A DNA stretch of 64,000 bases from Litchfieldella rifensis. Lineage in GTDB: Bacteria > Pseudomonadota > Gammaproteobacteria > Pseudomonadales > Halomonadaceae. This document shows, piece after piece, positions 62,264-64,000 of this stretch. The position numbers and the translations under genes are program-made. Where the stretch lies: positions 310,001 through 374,000 of the forward strand of contig NZ_JBHRUG010000002.1 of NCBI RefSeq assembly GCF_042646605.1, written 5' to 3'. The notes under the pieces are model-generated. The model was not told the origin of the DNA, searched no databases, and saw only the letters and a list, made by a program, of their open reading frames with translations. The stretch's first letter is position 1, and the number at the start of each line of letters is the position of its first letter.

Positions 62264-64000
62264 ATGCCGGTCAAGGGAGTATCTGTGTTGAAACGCCAAC
62301 GTCTCGTCATCATTGCCATCATCGCCGTGGTGGTCGCGGTATTCTTCGCCAGCGGAGCCAACGAGGCCCTGACGCTGGACAATCTCAAGGCCGAGCAGAC
62401 ACGCTTCCAGGCCTGGCTCGCCGAGGATCCGCTCACCGTGGGCGGTGGGTTCTTCGTGATCTATGTGGTGATGGCGGCCCTGTCGCTACCGGGGGCGACG
62501 CTGTTGACGGTGCTGGGCGGCGCATTGTTCGGACTCGGCTGGGGGCTTTTGATCATTTCCTTCGCCAGTACCCTGGGCGCCACCCTGGCCTTTCTCATTG
62601 CCCGGACCCTGGCGCGAGGTCCCGTCGAGCGGCGCTTCGCTCGACAGCTCGAGAGCGTCAACCGTGGCATCGCCCGGGAGGGCGCCTTTTATCTGTTCAC
62701 GCTGCGCCTGATTCCGCTGTTTCCATTTTTCGTCATCAACCTGGTGTTGGGGCTGACCCGCATGCGTACCTGGACCTTCTACTGGGTCAGCCAGGTGGGC
62801 ATGCTGCCGGGGACGGCGGTGTACGTGAATGCCGGCCGCGAGCTGGGTCAGCTCGAGTCGCTGGGCGGTATCCTGTCGCCGGGGCTGATCGTCTCCTTCA
62901 CGTTGATCGGCATCTTTCCGCTGCTGGCCCGGCGCCTGGTGGAGTTCGCCAAACGGCGGCGCCTGGCCCGGGAATATGGCAAACCGGGCGGTTTCGATTA
63001 TGACATCGTGGTGATCGGTGGCGGTTCGGCGGGGCTGGTGGCGAGTTATATCGGGGCAGCGGTCAAGGCCAGGGTGGCGCTGGTCGAACGCGACAGGATG
63101 GGCGGTGATTGCCTGAATACCGGCTGTGTACCGTCCAAGGCATTGATTCGCGCGTCGCGGGTCGCCCAGGAAGTTCGCGATGCCGGGCGTTTCGGCATCG
63201 AGGTCGGCAAGCCGCGCATCGATTTCGCTGGCGTGATGGCCCATGTGCACCAGGCGGTGCGCGATGTCGAGCCGCATGACAGTCCCGAGCGTTACCGTGG
63301 GCTGGGTGTGGAAGTGGTGCATGGCGAGGCCCGGCTCCTGACCCCTTGGGAAGTGCGAGTCGGCGAACGGGTGCTGACCACCCGGCATGTGATCATCGCG
63401 ACCGGGGCGCGCCCCCGGATCCCCGCGTTGCCGGGACTCGACGACAGCGAGGTACTGACCTCGGACAACCTGTGGCAGCTCGAGTCACTGCCCGAGCGCC
63501 TGGTGGTGCTGGGCGGCGGTCCCATCGGCTGTGAATTGGGACAGAGCTTTGCCAGGCTGGGCAGCCGCGTGACAGTGGTGGAAATGGCCCCGCAATTGCT
63601 GCCGCGGGAGGATCACGATATCGCGGCACAGCTTGCCCTGCGATTGGAGAACGAAGGCGTGCAACTGCGGCTGGGCACCCAGGCGCTACGCATCGAACCG
63701 GGTCCGAGCCATGGCGACCGCGGCAAGGTGCTGGTAATCGAGCGCGCCGGTGAGCAGGGTGTGGACACCGAACGGCTGGTCTTCGATCGGTTGCTGGTCG
63801 CTGTCGGCCGCGAGGCCAACGTTGGTGGTTTCGGCCTCGAGGCGTTGGGGGTATTGCCGCGCGATGACGGGACGCTGGAGGTCGACGAGACACTGCGCAG
63901 CCTGCACCCCAATATCTGGGCCTGTGGCGATGTCGCCGGTCCCTTCCAGTTGACCCATGCCAGTGCCCATCAGGCCTGGCATGCCACGGTCAATGCCCTG
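62264..64000 (+). CDS. VTT (TVP38/DedA-like) membrane domain fused to a mercuric-reductase-like flavoprotein, 3' end outside window
   Basis: ATG 62264 has AAGGA eight bases upstream; the frame is open to the window edge (579 codons visible). After an N-terminal helix, residues about 60-230 form a VTT/SNARE-associated domain (VMAALSLPGATLLTVLGGALFG, IARTLARGPVERRFARQLE, FYLFTLRLIPLFPFFVINLVLGLT). From about 243 it is a pyridine nucleotide-disulfide oxidoreductase: FDYDIVVIGGGSAGLVASYIGA, GGDCLNTGCVPSKALIR (C283, C288), VVLGGGPIGCELGQSFARLG and IWACGDVAGPFQLTH. The reductase part resembles mercuric reductase/E3, but no mer genes are nearby. Substrate unknown. Confidence 0.9.
   Translation, partial: MPVKGVSVLKRQRLVIIAIIAVVVAVFFASGANEALTLDNLKAEQTRFQAWLAEDPLTVGGGFFVIYVVMAALSLPGATLLTVLGGALFGLGWGLLIISFASTLGATLAFLIARTLARGPVERRFARQLESVNRGIAREGAFYLFTLRLIPLFPFFVINLVLGLTRMRTWTFYWVSQVGMLPGTAVYVNAGRELGQLESLGGILSPGLIVSFTLIGIFPLLARRLVEFAKRRRLAREYGKPGGFDYDIVVIGGGSAGLVASYIGAAVKARVALVERDRMGGDCLNTGCVPSKALIRASRVAQEVRDAGRFGIEVGKPRIDFAGVMAHVHQAVRDVEPHDSPERYRGLGVEVVHGEARLLTPWEVRVGERVLTTRHVIIATGARPRIPALPGLDDSEVLTSDNLWQLESLPERLVVLGGGPIGCELGQSFARLGSRVTVVEMAPQLLPREDHDIAAQLALRLENEGVQLRLGTQALRIEPGPSHGDRGKVLVIERAGEQGVDTERLVFDRLLVAVGREANVGGFGLEALGVLPRDDGTLEVDETLRSLHPNIWACGDVAGPFQLTHASAHQAWHATVNAL

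Overview
The window looks like a chromosomal segment of a high-GC, moderately halophilic gammaproteobacterium, most likely Halomonas or a close relative (Halomonadaceae). This is inferred from the Pseudomonas-like gene orders (sdh-suc, gltR/gtsABCD, siaABCD), a class I PHA synthase, a YidK-type sodium symporter and the acidic, GC-rich proteins. No rRNA, tRNA, CRISPR array, insertion sequence or phage gene was seen. It reads as core and catabolic chromosome, with a few accessory clusters.

Layout. 1-11.4 kb: a TCA-cycle block on the + strand, sdhC(partial)-sdhD-sdhA-sdhB, then sucA-sucB-lpd, then sucC-sucD, closed by a UUCG terminator. 11.5-17.0 kb: a secretion cluster. A minus-strand RTX protein with a parallel beta-helix and a CBM2-like domain lies divergent from a type I secretion ABC ATPase and its membrane-fusion partner. 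17.1-21.9 kb: a DUF1989 gene converging on a minus-strand operon that matches the siaABCD phosphatase/kinase/anti-factor/diguanylate-cyclase switch. 22-25.9 kb: a glycosyltransferase, RNase II and an NAD(P)-binding SDR protein, all minus strand. 26-33.2 kb: a complete N-acetylglucosamine regulon (GntR regulator, deacetylase, SIS-type deaminase, EIIA-HPr-EI fusion, EIICB permease). 33.3-36 kb: a HAD phosphatase and PHA synthase. 36.2-44.2 kb: a glucose/mannose uptake locus, with a GltR-like regulator, its sensor kinase, an AGE-family sugar isomerase and the ABC transporter gtsABCD. 44.2-51.6 kb: minus-strand genes for a universal stress protein, ycjF, ycjX, an MFS transporter, a GlxA-type regulator, a sodium:solute symporter and a small membrane protein. 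51.7-55 kb: DUF924, a GlsB/YeaQ membrane protein and a large catalase with a frameshift near its 3' end. 55-57.8 kb: gabT and gabD (minus strand). 58-64 kb: an 819-aa protein with three DUF1266-like repeats, an NlpC/P60 lipoprotein, an exported MsrA and, cut by the window edge, a fusion of a TVP38/DedA-type membrane domain with a mercuric-reductase-like flavoprotein.

How the genes work together. The window holds most of the oxidative TCA steps from 2-oxoglutarate to fumarate, and a GABA shunt (gabTD) that rejoins at succinate. Two sugar entry routes are present, a PTS for GlcNAc and a binding-protein ABC system for glucose/mannose. PHA synthase offers a carbon sink. The points most worth a second look are the T1SS/beta-helix cluster, a 25-bp repeated motif upstream of the AGE isomerase and gtsA (candidate GltR operator), two lipoyl domains in SucB, a second IIB domain in NagE without its cysteine, the DUF1266 multi-repeat protein, the VTT-oxidoreductase fusion and the katE frameshift.
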